The notes under the pieces are model-generated. The model made no database searches and was not told where the DNA came from. It saw only the letters and a list, made by a program, of their open reading frames with translations. A stretch of DNA of 33,911 bases from Nemertoderma westbladi (Eukaryota; Xenacoelomorpha; Nemertodermatida; Nemertodermatidae). The stretch covers positions 1-33,911 of the forward strand of contig JAUCBJ010000308.1 in the NCBI GenBank assembly GCA_032718475.1. Reading direction: 5' to 3'. The position numbers and the translations under genes are program-made. Shown here in pieces: positions 1 through 9,514 of this stretch (position 1 is the first letter of the stretch; every line of letters starts with the position of its first letter).

Positions 1-249
1 ATACTTGTAGTGGGTTGAGTTTGATGTTGTTTACTCTCGATTTTCGTCGATGCCTATTTATAACAACTGGAACAAAAGCCATAACATTACCGGTACAGAG
101 CAAACTGCATTTTGTTTAATTACTTAAGATAGATAGATAAGGTAGCCAGATAAGGTACCTCCCATGGTTACTTAAGTTTTCCCTTAAATGTGAAACTTTA
201 AATGGCCATTTAACTTTTGAGAAACTGCAAATAAATTTAAGGGGGCACT
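1..249. repeat. Dispersed repeat, copy A (cut by window start)
   Basis: This segment is repeated in the same orientation at 4656-4886 with scattered substitutions and small indels. Shared landmarks are a start near ACTTGTAGTGG, a block around TCGATTTTCGTC, a block around AAGGTACCTCCCA, and an end near TGAGAAACTGCAAATAAAT. There is no coding potential. The two copies bracket a MITE, a MULE and a foldback element. It is probably part of a non-autonomous transposon family; I could not define its termini because the left end lies at or before base 1. Confidence 0.75.
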
Positions 250-534
250 TAGAAACAAAACACTTAGTTTAAGTGCGCAATTTAAGTTAAGTGAGTTATG
301 AGAAACCGGGCCACTGGCCATAGGCCCGGTTTCTCAAACTAAGTGCCCACTTATCCTAAAATGGCCACTTAATAATTTTAAATACCCACTTTGTTTAATG
401 GCTATTTAGTTTACGTTAAGTGTTGTTTCTCATAAAAAGATAACGAGCACTTAACTAAAGTGGCCACTTTAATAATTTAAGGTAAAATTTATCCTAAACT
501 GAAAGTTTAGTTCAGTAGTTACCGGACCGGTAGC
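250..534. repeat. AT-rich sequence with a 13-bp-arm palindrome
   Basis: No gene is seen. At 300-312 and 323-335 there are exact inverted arms GAGAAACCGGGCC / GGCCCGGTTTCTC around a 10-bp spacer. On both sides lie related, degenerate AAGTG(C/G)CCACTTA and TTTCTCA words in opposite orientations. This looks like a head-to-head junction of two related MITE ends, or the centre of an eroded foldback. No target-site duplication could be assigned. Confidence 0.5.
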
Positions 535-889
535 TTAAGGCCTGTTTAGACGTGGCAACTTTTAGAGCAACTTTCTCGGCAACTTGTAGAGCAACCCAGG
601 TTGCCGATCAAGTTGCTCCGTGTAAACACGTAAAAAAGTTGCTGTAAAAGTTGCTCAACTTTTACGGCAACTTAAAGGAATTTGCGTTGACGAATAATCA
701 AATTAAATTATCAAAAACTAGCTAGTAGATAAAATGACCCACTATTTTACAGTCAAACTAGCCAAGTTACTCTAAAAGTTGCTGGTAAAGTTGCCACGTG
801 TAAACAGCAATTAAATTAAGTTGCTCCAAAAAAGTTGCTAGTTGCTGAGAAAGTTGCTCTAAAAGTTACCACGTGTAAACAGGCCTTAA
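535..889. mobile_element. TTAA-flanked MITE (piggyBac-like termini)
   Basis: The element body is 539-885. Its left end begins GGCCTGTTTAGACGTGGCAA and its right end is nearly the exact reverse complement for about 45 bp, ending in ACGTGTAAACAGGCC. TTAA lies directly outside both ends (535-538 and 886-889). A TTAA duplication is the hallmark of piggyBac-type transposition, although some other families also use TTAA. The interior is packed with AAGTTGC words in both orientations, a subterminal-repeat pattern. There is no ORF, so any transposase would act in trans. Confidence 0.8.
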
Positions 890-1271
890 ACAGTTCAATC
901 AGTTAAATATGATCATATGTGAATGGAAGATCAATTTAATTTATTTTTATTACGTCTGAGCAAAGGGTGAGAACAAAACAAAACCCACGACTTTAAATAA
1001 TAATAAATAATTTAAATAATAATAATTATTATTATTAAATAATTAAATAATTTTAGCTAGCTAGACCAAGAATAATAGCTACCATAAAAAATCTAAATAT
1101 TTTTGCCACGGGATGTTCTAGAACATTAATTATGTCAAAATCTGCAAAACAATAGCTACAGTAGTAAAAAAAATTGAAAATGAATACGGATCTACGGTTA
1201 TCTTCCCAATCTTATACAGACGATTTAAAATGCCCTGTAGTGGCTCAGTAGAACTCAATAAAATTCAGTAT
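890..1271. other. AT-rich gap, no gene seen
   Basis: No supportable coding region. Around 1004-1055 there is an almost pure A/T stretch of AATAAT/ATTATT repeats that forms a weak palindrome. The region ends at the left target-site duplication of the MULE. Confidence 0.5.
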
Positions 1272-1280
1272 CGTTATACT

Positions 1281-1447
1281 GGTAAACTGGAATAACAGCC
1301 ACTGGAAAAACAGCCACTGGGTTTGCTGGAAAAACAGCCAGTCAAAGTTCCAAAGTTGTTTAATTTTGCTGGAAAAACAGCCACTGTGAAAACTGGAATA
1401 ACAGCCACTGGAAAAACAGCCAGTGGGTTTGCTGGAAAAACAGCCAT
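1281..1447. repeat. MULE left subterminal repeats
   Basis: Several direct copies of CTGGAA(A/T)AACAGCCA occur in 167 bp, two of them in a paired arrangement with GGGTTTG between. The reverse complement of the same word fills the right end of the element. Arrays like this are the likely transposase binding sites. Confidence 0.85.
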
Positions 1448-1849
1448 TCAAAATTACCGCTCATATAATTATGTGTGTTCATTACATATAATTATGTGTG
1501 TTAATTAATTATTATCTGTAACAGGGTTTACAGTACCTACTGTATACTTGATGCCACTGTTGCTACTACTGTACCTACTACAGTGTAATATATATTAACG
1601 AAATCGTTAGAGCCGTTTTTAAGCTATTTTGCTTGAAATAATATTACTATTACAACAAATTTTTACAGAAAGTAACCTCCAGTTCCTAATAAAATATATG
1701 TAAAATGTAGTATTGTGTGCTGACCAAGGCGTCCTAAATAATGGTACTTACCTACAGCAGTACAGTACCTGCTCTGTCTAGGCCGCCTCTGCGCATTATG
1801 CATTACTGCTAGCAGTACCCGTATTCGTACAATCTATACTGTATTCAAG

Positions 1850-3102
1850 ATGACCACGTACAAAACTAACAAAGAAAAGGAGTGTTTCGAGCATAACGGA
1901 TATTCATACCGTTTGTGCAATCCTAGTGCTCCTGTGAATCCTGTGTCATTGAACAAATCTTGGCGTTGTCGCCAAACCGGTTGCAAGGGTCGATTGTGGA
2001 CTGACGATCAGAACAATTATCGCGAAATTCGGAGTGAGCACGGCGAAAACTGTGCGCCTCAACCCGAGCGTCGATTAGTTGAAAAAACGCGATGTGTAAT
2101 AAAAGATCAAGCAAAGAAGATTTTTCGGCCAATGCCTGCTATTTACCGTGAAAATTTACCGCTGCTGGGCAGCTTCCTGCTTTGCGTCGCATGGAATCAA
2201 GTTTGTACAAAGCTAGAAAGAGTCCGTTTCCTCACGTTCCTCAGACATTGGAAGAGTTTGCAACTGCGATCAACAAACCTCCCGATGATCCCGAATCCTT
2301 CCCTGACCAGCTTCGACGCACAATCTCTGGACATTTTAATGGTGGCAGGTGCCAGCCGATGGTGTACATTCTCATGATGCACAAGGATCGCAAATCATAC
2401 GTCAGAATTTTACGCATTCTAAAAGATCATGCAGCAGAAATACAACTGCAGTTCAATCCAGCGAGAATATCAATTGACTTTGAAACTGGACTTATTCCTG
2501 CTCTGCTTGCAGAGTTACCAGCTTCCCAAATCTGCGGATGCCACTTCCATATGTGTCAGGCTATTTACCGTAAGATACAGGAACTCGGTTTGGCTGTCGC
2601 ATATGCCGACCCCGACCAAAATGTACCTCGTTTGGTTGTTCGCTGCTTGATGGCCGTTGTGTTTCTGCCACCACAAGACATTGACGCTGGCTTTCAGCAA
2701 CTCATCGAGTTTGCTCCGCCCATCATATTCGACCAACTGTTCCAGTATTTCGAAGGTCAGTGGCTAAACAATGAGTATGCACGTATGCATGGCCGCAGAC
2801 GGCGCACAAACAATAATGTAGAAGGATGGCATTCTGCTATGACCAAGGCTATCGCAAAGAATCATCCAAATTCCTATGAGTTTCTTTCATTTATTCGTCT
2901 GGAGCAAGGCCGGGTGGAGACGGAGTTGCAGCAGATTCAACAAGGACAGCAGGTGAATCGCCGAAATGCGAAATACGAAAAAATCAATCGTGCTATTACT
3001 GTCCTCACGCAGCGCTATGCTGATGTGCCTGATTTCATTGCCCTGGATTTCTGCCGCCAAATGTCCGTTCTATTCAGTAACCCTCTCAATATTGCTTTGT
3101 AA
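1850..3102 (+). pseudogene. FLYWCH-MULE transposase, frameshifted
   Basis: The ATG at 1850 opens a FLYWCH-type zinc-finger region (codons ~1-80): aromatic GYSYR, then WRC, a second Cys in TGCKGRLW, and an H...C end near HGENCAP. Around 2155-2170 the frame shifts by one base; the downstream frame stays open to 3102 and carries the MULE core: the stretch MVYILM, then DFETGLIPAL (catalytic Asp), then GCHFHMCQAI with the conserved C-x2-H, then NNVEGWH near the C terminus. The segment that should precede MVYILM, which normally holds the first catalytic Asp of the DDE triad, is missing: GHFNGGRCQ joins directly to it. Read as one coding region this is a DNA-cutting transposase that has lost frame and probably one catalytic residue. 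FLYWCH fingers are known in animal MULEs, where they are thought to bind DNA. Confidence 0.85.
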
Positions 3103-3317
3103 CTGTAAATGCAATTAACATGGATTTAAAACTAATAATAGTTGGTCTTATTCTTAAAACTGTTTGGCTTTTCGGAATATACAGTTATTCGGAATATACG
3201 GAATATACAGTAATATCAATAATGGTAGCTGTTCAATAATGAATAATATTATGATGAATGGTAATAATGAATAATGAGCTGTTTATAATGATAATAACTG
3301 TTTTGTGAGAGCTAATC

Positions 3318-3498
3318 AAAGTGGCTGTTTTTCCAGCATAAACGACAGTGGCTGTTTTTCCAGCATAATTGGCAGTGGCTGTTTTTCCAGCATAATTGGC
3401 AGTGGCTGTTTTTCCAGCATAAGTGGCAGTGGCTGTTATTCCAGTTTTGATTCATTTTGACATTGGCTGTTATTCCAGTGGCTGTTTTTCCAGTAAAC
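3318..3498. repeat. MULE right subterminal repeats
   Basis: About seven copies of TGGCTGTT(T/A)TTCCAG are spaced 25-30 bp apart, with GCATAA(T/G)TGGCAG between most of them. This is the reverse complement of the left-end word, so the array forms the right TIR. Confidence 0.85.
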
Positions 3499-3535
3499 CG
3501 TTATACTGTATACTTGTACCGGGTAGGAGCATGTA

Positions 3536-4442
3536 TAACATGTTGTCGATTTGGCCTTAAAAAAAGAGGCCAGTTTTTTTTTACACTATTTTGATATTTT
3601 TATATGGGGAGAGTTCTATAAATTTTCATTTGCTGCAATTTGGTGAACGGACGTAATTGAAGTCTCTTCGTTAAGCACGATACTAAATTTTATGGTACAG
3701 TAGCTAGAGTTTTAGGTAGGTTTAGCTAGTAATTTCAACACTGATTCCGAAAACCTACTTCCCTCTATAAATATTTTGTAGTAGGTAGATTTGATTACTA
3801 TTTGTTGTATAGAAAATGCCCCAGAACATGTTAGCTATTCATTTAAAAAAAATCACGTTCTAAACGAATATTTTTGGTTCTAGAACATTTTTTAGAAAAA
3901 AATATAGATTCTATTTAAAACGCATGGAACCGTTCCAAAACAAAACGTGTTTAAAATCAATAAAAAAAAATTTTTTTTTTCAAAATATTTTATTCACAAT
4001 ATTTTTTTTTACAATTTATTTTATTGATTTTAAACACGTTTTGTTTTAGAACGATTCCATGCGTTTTAAATAGAATCCAGATTTTTTTCTAAAAAATGTT
4101 CTAGAACAAAAAATATTTGTTCTAAAACATAACTTTTTAAAAAATGAATAGTTAACATTTTCTGGAACATTTTCTATACAAATAGTAATAAGAACTAGCT
4201 ACTACAAAATATTTATAGAGGGAAGTAGGATGTCGGAACCAGTGTTGAAATTACTAGGTACACCTATCTAAAACACTAGCTACCATAAAATTTAGTATCT
4301 TGCTTAACGAAGAGACTTCAATTACGTCCGTTGACAAAATTGCAGCAAATGAAAATTTATAGAACTCTCCCCATATCAAAATATCCAAATAGTGTAAAGA
4401 AAAACTGGCCTCTTTTTTTAAGGCCAATTCGACAACATGTTA
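3536..4442. repeat. Long inverted repeat (foldback / MITE), ~0.9 kb
   Basis: The two halves are imperfect reverse complements for about 430 bp each. Outer ends are TAACATGTTGTCGA at 3536 and its reverse complement ending at 4442. Further in, both arms share GGAGAGTTCTATAAATTTTC, ACGAAGAGACTTCAATTACG and AGGGAAGTAGG-type blocks. The centre, near 3985-4015, is A/T runs. TA dinucleotides flank the likely ends (3536-3537 and 4441-4442), which fits a Tc1/mariner-type target, but TA alone is weak evidence. No ORF. The transcript would be a long hairpin. Confidence 0.85.
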
Positions 4443-4528
4443 GGCCGTATATATAGTAGGCCATGGTAGGAGTCAATGGCGCAAAATGGAACAAAATAAA
4501 TTTGAAAATAAATTCAAAAATAACATTG

Positions 4529-4580
4529 AGGGAAAGGAGCAGGTTACAGAGACGGTGTTTTCTAACCAACACAATAAACT
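4529..4580 (+). repeat. Dispersed GGGAAAGGAGCAGGTTAC repeat, copy
   Basis: GGGAAAGGAGCAGGTTACAG, then TTCTAACCAA-ACAATAAAC. The same pair of words recurs at 8596-8662 and 9290-9337, and in the opposite strand as a four-unit tandem at 5906-6140. Confidence 0.7.
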
Positions 4581-4655
4581 ATACATTATTTCATTTGCGG
4601 CCAATTTGCGCTTAAGATCACTATTTTCAATTACGGTCAATGTGCGCCACGATCA

Positions 4656-4886
4656 GACTTGTAGTGGATTGAGTTTGATGTTATTTACTCTCGATTTTCG
4701 TCAATGCCTATTTATAACTACTGGAACAACAGCCATAACATTACCGGCACAAAGCAAACTGAATTTTTTTATTTACTTAACTGGCATGATAAGGTACCTC
4801 CCAGGGTTACTTAAGTTCTCCCTTAAATGTGAAATTTTAAATGGTCATTTAACTTTTGAGAAACTGCAAATAAATATAATGAGAAG
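4656..4886. repeat. Dispersed repeat, copy B
   Basis: Same-orientation copy of the sequence at 1-249, with the same order of landmark blocks. The copies differ by many single substitutions and by a short insertion of GATAGATA-type sequence in copy A, so they are not a recent duplication. Confidence 0.75.
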
Positions 4887-5365
4887 TTGCGGTCTGAGAT
4901 ATTAGCCAATTAAAGTATTACTAACAGCCATTTCCCTTTGAACTACTGTACAGTAGGTAAACAAGATTGAGCCAATGAGAACACAACATTCCCGCCCCAG
5001 TCCACCGTTTGTAGGTATCTACAAAATTAGCGGACTATACGATATAATACAGTACCAGAAATTATATCTCTGGTACTGTATGAGTGTGTATCATGCACTC
5101 TGTTGAATTTTTGTTTTGCAAATATTTTTTCATACCTATTTTTTTAATCATTTCACCTATTTTTTTTATTTTTTTTACCTATTTTTTTTATTGTTTTTTT
5201 TACCTATTTTTTAAAAAATCATTTTACCTATTTTTTATGGGGTTACCGTGCTGCCGTGTAGGCTACCGAGGACAGGCCTACCATGTTTGTATAGTACAGT
5301 AGTACTGCAATACACCAATAAGTACCAGTGTGTTGGTTGGCAAGCTGTATTTATCGAGGTGTTTG
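4887..5365. other. Gap with T-rich degenerate minisatellite
   Basis: No gene is supportable. From about 5128 to 5240 there is a degenerate tandem of the word TTACCTATTTTTT (about five units). The open frame across it only encodes Phe/Tyr/Ile-rich low-complexity sequence and I reject it as a gene. The words TACAGTAC and TACTGTA are frequent here. Confidence 0.5.
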
Positions 5366-5692
5366 TTATTATACATTTATTATAGGAAGGGATCTAGGGG
5401 CCTAGTGGTTGTAGTCTCGGCTTCCACCTCGAGGTCCCAGGTTCGAATCCGACACCACGCTGATGAGACCCAGTAAGGTCGAAACGCGTACGTGGTTTGG
5501 AGAGATATGAGATATTAATTTCAAGAAAAATTACGCGGTTCCTAAATTTGTACACTACCCGGTTAAAAAGTACGCATGTGATGGGATTAGTCCTACAATT
5601 GCGCCAATAAAAGATAAGTTATTTTCGGTAAAATAAACTTATCATTCGAGGTTAAGACCCCTAGATCCCTTCCTATAATAAATGTATAATAA
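5366..5692. mobile_element. Short element with perfect 35-bp TIRs and a tRNA-like core
   Basis: Bases 5366-5400 and 5658-5692 are exact reverse complements over 35 bp (left arm starts TTATTATACATTTATTATAG). The 327-bp element has no ORF. Directly inside the left arm is a tRNA-like Pol III promoter sequence (5397-5470). A separate 13-bp direct repeat AATAAGTACCAGT lies at 5317-5329 and 5688-5700; it overlaps the right arm and may be coincidental. TIRs suggest a MITE, whereas a tRNA-like head suggests a SINE, so it may be a composite. Perfect arms imply recent activity or gene conversion. Confidence 0.8.
5397..5470 (+). other. tRNA-like sequence (A and B boxes)
   Basis: An A-box-like TAGTGGTTGTAGTCTCGG is followed about 30 bp later by the perfect B box GGTTCGAATCC. 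The anticodon arm is not a clean stem and the acceptor does not pair well, so this is a tRNA-derived SINE head rather than a working tRNA gene. Confidence 0.7.
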
Positions 5693-5905
5693 GTACCAGT
5701 ACAGTAATTTAAATCTAACAAGTCAACTCTGCCTAGAACAGTATAAATACTGTGTGTGTTGTGTGTAGGACTGTACTTATGTTTTACTTAACTGTAGCCA
5801 CAAACATTATTTAAGTCCAGTTATATAGCCACAAACATTATTTTAGTATAGTAGATACTAGTTGTAATGTCCCATTTTTTTACTTATTATTATTATTTAT
5901 TTACG

Positions 5906-6140
5906 TAACCTGCTATTTTCCCTCCAATTGTTAAAGTGATTATTTATTATTTTGGTTAGAAAAAAACCGCCCCTGTAACATGCTCCTTCCTGTCAATTGG
6001 TAAGGTGATCGATTATGATTTTGGTTAGATAAGACTACCGCTATAACCTGCTCCTTTCCCTCAATTTTTAAAGTGATCGTTTATTGTTTTGGTTAGAAAA
6101 AACTCGCCTCTGTAACCTGCTCCTTTCCCTCAATTGCCGT
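5906..6140 (-). repeat. 69-bp tandem repeat, four units
   Basis: The word TAACCTGCT (or TAACATGCT) recurs at 5906, 5976, 6044 and 6113, a period of 68-70 bp. Each unit also holds TTTCCCTCAATT, AAAGTGAT and TTTTGGTTAGA. The unit is the reverse complement of the dispersed repeat seen singly at 4529, 8596 and 9290. Units differ by several substitutions, so the array is not new. Confidence 0.8.
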
Positions 6141-6502
6141 AGTTAAAAAAAGTATTTTTTAACTAATTTTAGCTTACTGTACAAGTGACCACCTGCTCAC
6201 ACAATCTTCCGTCTGTACAGTACCGGTACTTGTACATGGTAACACTACAGAACTAAGATCCTACAGAATGGCTGATTTGAATTTCGCTAAATTGAAAATG
6301 AGTGAAAAACGCTGTGTTTTCCGCTTACATTTTTTTTATCGAATATTAGTCCTTTAATTTGCAGTAAAATATACTGAAGTTTACAAGTTTAGTAATTTAG
6401 ATTATAAAGTATCCTACATGGAATGTCTTAAAGTATTACAACTTCAGCCACTGGAAGTGCGTCGCATCATATTTGATCTCAAAATTGATTTTTCAATTAT
6501 CA
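6141..6502. other. AT-rich gap, nothing recognised
   Basis: No ORF, tRNA-like sequence or repeat that I could support. It ends at the left TSD of the SINE. Confidence 0.4.
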
Positions 6503-6795
6503 ATAATGATGTACTAGACAAAGCAGCAGCTTGGTCTAGTGGTGGCATTACTGGGCTTCCGATTAGGGAGCCCGGGTTCGATCCCTAGATGGGGTAGCAC
6601 TGTTTGGGCACAGTGCTTTAAATGCTGCAGCCTAGCCCAACCCCGGCTTTCATCCTTCAGTGGTCGATAAATGGGAGCCAAGGCAACCTGGGAAACAGAG
6701 TGGAAGGGTTTACTATGGACCATCATCCATGGTGGTGAACAGGCATTCCTTGGCTTAACGAGCCTAAAAGATTCTCCCATTCATAATGATGTACT
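6503..6795 (+). mobile_element. tRNA-derived SINE with 13-bp TSD
   Basis: The direct repeat ATAATGATGTACT lies at 6503-6515 and 6783-6795. Between them is a 267-bp element whose head carries an A box (TGGTCTAGTGGTGGCATTAC) and a consensus B box (GGTTCGATCCC) with stem-like flanks AGGGAGCCCGGG. The body contains CAACCTGGGAAACAGAGTGG and ends without a clear poly(A), so the tail probably copies the 3' end of a partner LINE. The clean TSD shows retroposition. The minus-strand open frame here is incidental. Confidence 0.9.
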
Positions 6796-6896
6796 GTAGA
6801 TTTACTGACGTCTGACTTCTTCACCCTGGCTCCTAGAGCTGGGTTGAGAGGTCATACCCGTAAATTGTTTCATAAGCAATCGCGCTTACTAATGTG

Positions 6897-7028
6897 GCGC
6901 CATTCTTGTTCATAATTGTGGTTGACTATGTTCTACGGATGTCCTTAGATCTTCATATAATGATGATGGGGTGATGGTAACTCCAACTTACTGGCTCTAG
7001 AAGTCGAGGAAATCCTGCCAAGTATTTA
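6897..7028 (+). pseudogene. Reverse transcriptase fragment, duplicated block
   Basis: This is a near copy (a few substitutions and a small indel) of 7328-7455, starting GCGCCATTCTTGTTCATAAT and running to ATCCTGCCAAGTA. It encodes the RT palm piece around APFLFIIVVDYVLRMSLD but no flanking RT motifs. It is either a second truncated LINE copy or a partial duplication of the adjacent one. It is broken and untranslatable as a unit. Confidence 0.75.
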
Positions 7029-7132
7029 AGATACTGTATTCGCTTGTAGGAGGTAGATTTATGTCTGTGGCTAGCTCATACTGTAAACCACATTGTGTTC
7101 TTTAGAAAGAGCCAGTACCAAACTATTCTGGG

Positions 7133-8290
7133 TTGATTTGTTCAAACTCTCAAACTTCAGTCTCTCGCTCACGTATGTTCAACATACTTTCATTATATGG
7201 GATTCCTGGTGAAATAATTGCAGCAATCAGATCAGTATACGATGGTTCGACAACATTTGTGTCTACTGTTGATGGTGACACAGAACCATTTGAAGTATTA
7301 TGGGGAGTCCTCAAAGGAGACACACTTGCGCCATTCTTGTTCATAATTGTGGTTGACTATGTTCTACGCATGTCCTTAGATCATCATAATGATGATGGGG
7401 TGATGATAACTCTACCTACTGGCTCTAGAAGTCGAGGAAATCCTGCCAAGTACCTAACTGATCTAGACTTTGCTGATGACTTAGGAGTACTCTCAGAATC
7501 ACTAGAGGGAGCCCGACGGCTCCTCAGCTCATTGGAACAGGTATTGGAACTAGTATTGGTCTTTTTATTAACTCCAAAAGACCAAAATTTTGACAGTTAA
7601 CTTTGAAAGTCCTCAGCAAGTCTCTGACCGGATGAGCATAAGCTCAAAGGATGGTATGCTTGAGCATGTGGACGGCTTCTGTTACCAAGGATCATGGATC
7701 CGGAAGTCAGGTGAGGACCTTCGAATACGTAAGGGAAAGGAATGGGCAGCCTTGAATAAGCTTTCCAGGATTTAGAAGTCACAGAGAATTAATCGGAAAC
7801 TTAAGGTCCGATTATTTAGAGCAGCAGTAGTTCCAGTACTCCTCTATGGGAATCCATGCTGGGCTCTACTCTAACTGCTGAGGACAACAAATCTTTGGAT
7901 GGCACATTCACAAGAATGCTACGCCGGGTTCATTGTGTCAAGTACAATGCACACATCTCCAACCAGGCACTATATAACATTGGAGGTGTCTCATTGGTTC
8001 CCCCAAGCTTGACACTAGAACAAAATCGCCTCCGCTTTGCAGGACATTGCTTTCACCGTGAGGACCAGCCAGTGCATAATCTTGTACTTTGGCAGCCTCA
8101 TGGAGTGAATAAGCATGGTGGACAGCCCATGACTTTCTTGAGACGCATCTTAAAGGACACTGGCCTGGAAGATGCTGATGATCTAGCAAATGCATGGGTG
8201 ATAGGGAGTTGTGGCGGCGAATTTTGTCGACAAGCCGGCACAGCATTCTTAAAAATGCAGCTGAAATGCAGCATGCCGATCCTAGTAGTA
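7133..8290 (+). pseudogene. RTE-like LINE reverse transcriptase, degraded copy 1
   Basis: An open frame at 7133-7600 carries the RT block GIPGEIIAAIRSVYDG, then GVLKGDTLAPFLF and the catalytic box DLDFADDLGVL (YxDD variant FADD). After 7600 the reading continues only by changing frame: a frameshift near 7590, a TAG at about 7772, a 5-bp insertion near 7866 and a missing base near 8189, judged against the copy at 16893. The C-terminal block has LYG-PCWAL, NRLRFAGHCF and GGQPMTFLRRILKDTGL, a linker region like that of RTE-type LINEs. No endonuclease is present, so the copy is 5'-truncated. The 3' end is a short TAG repeat at about 8274. Clade assignment is tentative. Confidence 0.8.
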
Positions 8291-8595
8291 GTTCAAACTA
8301 CTACTATATGATAGGAGGATACGGTTCAAACCTATGAATCTAGTCAAATATGTAGTTTAAATTTTGTCGAGAGATTCGGGGTTTGAGACTGAAAGGATTG
8401 GCCGGATCTCCAGCCAGGGTAACGTATGATACAGTACTATTGGTTGTACCTTTAGTTTGAAGATTTTTATGGCCGCGCAAATATTTGTATGAATTTATGG
8501 ATACAGCGTTCCATCAAGGGTTGGGAGCAATCTTCGCCCACAAGAAATCTTAGCACGCGTCCAATTTTCGCCCACGTCCAACCTTCGCCCGATTG

Positions 8596-8662
8596 GGGGA
8601 AAGGAGCAGGTTACAGAGACGGTAGGTAACAGATACGCCTTTTTCTAACCAAAACAATAAAC
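8596..8662 (+). repeat. Dispersed GGGAAAGGAGCAGGTTAC repeat, copy
   Basis: Same two blocks as 4529-4580: GGGAAAGGAGCAGGTTACAG, then TTCTAACCAAAACAATAAAC, here separated by an extra ~15 bp that partly duplicates GGTAACAGA. Confidence 0.7.
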
Positions 8663-9289
8663 AATGTTGTTAACACTCATTTTCACAGCGAAGATTGATC
8701 GCGGGCGACATTTGCTGTGTACCCCATGAAGAAGTCCTTTAATACATACATACAGTAGGTTTTGGTACATGCCTTTGGTTCACATCGTATATAAATTTGT
8801 CGTCTGCACAGATTTCTCAGCGAAATTTCATTACCGCGGTTTTTCTTTAGTTACTTTAGTTCTTTACTTCGATAACATTCTCTTTTGACCAATAATTCGC
8901 TACCGCATCCAGTGCAAGCTGTATAGCCTCTCTTGGGTTAATGTAAAATATATGATTATCCACAAGGAGTAATTAGGCCTACTATTGTTTCACCGGCATT
9001 ATTTAGCCACTGAATCTACTGTACTGTATACATCTGACAATATCCCAGACCTACAGTATAAAATAAATAATAATTGCCTGAGTTAATCACCCTCACCAGG
9101 AGTTGGAGCGCTTATCTTAGATTTCCGAAGTCCGTTGAAAATCGGAATATATCATGAAGTTGGTACTTACACTAGAATCACTTTAATTACAGTTAGTCAA
9201 TATCCTGTACAGTAGGTTACCATTAAATCTCATCTCAAATCCCATCTCGGCGAATTATTATCCCGCCTCAATGTTAAATTCTCAATTTA

Positions 9290-9337
9290 GGGAAAGGAGC
9301 AGGTTACAATGGTTCGTTATTTTAACAAAACAATAAC
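9290..9337 (+). repeat. Dispersed GGGAAAGGAGCAGGTTAC repeat, partial copy
   Basis: GGGAAAGGAGCAGGTTACAA followed by TTAACAAAACAATAA; a shortened relative of the copies at 4529 and 8596. Confidence 0.6.
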
Positions 9338-9491
9338 CTAAACACAGACTTTACTTTTTTAACATTTTTTAATGTTTTTACCTAACTTTTTTTTTACAAT
9401 AGAACAGGTTACAGTTTTATTTTTGAGAGTAATTAGCTGTTATTTGCGTCCAGTTTCCCCTGGAGAGGGATGAGTTTTTATTGCGTCTAGT

Positions 9492-9514
9492 CCCCCCCCC
9501 CCCCCCCCCCCCCC
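9492..9514. repeat. Poly(C) tract, 23 bases
   Basis: Uninterrupted run of 23 C in an AT-rich context. Comparable tracts lie at 15316-15335 (C20), 16584-16605 (G22), 24119-24134 (C16) and 32873-32895 (C12, A, C10). Confidence 0.95.

Larger units (their letters stand above)
1272..3508 (+). mobile_element. MULE-type DNA transposon with TIRs and 10-bp TSD
   Basis: The ten bases CGTTATACTG occur at 1272-1281 and again at 3499-3508, directly outside matching inverted termini. The left end begins GTAAACTGGAATAACAGCCA; the reverse complement of the right end begins GTTTACTGGAAAAACAGCCA. Duplications of 9-10 bp are typical of Mutator-like elements, and the interior encodes a MULE-type transposase with a FLYWCH finger. 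Both ends carry arrays of the same subterminal word. The body is 2217 bp. The ends look intact, but the transposase is broken, so this copy is probably not autonomous. Confidence 0.9.

Noticed and set aside
5084-5302. 72-codon ORF rich in Phe
   Set aside because: Translation of a T-rich degenerate repeat; low complexity only.
5397-5470. Functional tRNA gene
   Set aside because: A and B boxes are present, but the acceptor and anticodon stems do not pair convincingly. The same applies to the other tRNA-like heads in the window.
6514-6780. 88-codon minus-strand ORF
   Set aside because: Lies entirely within the SINE bounded by a 13-bp TSD.
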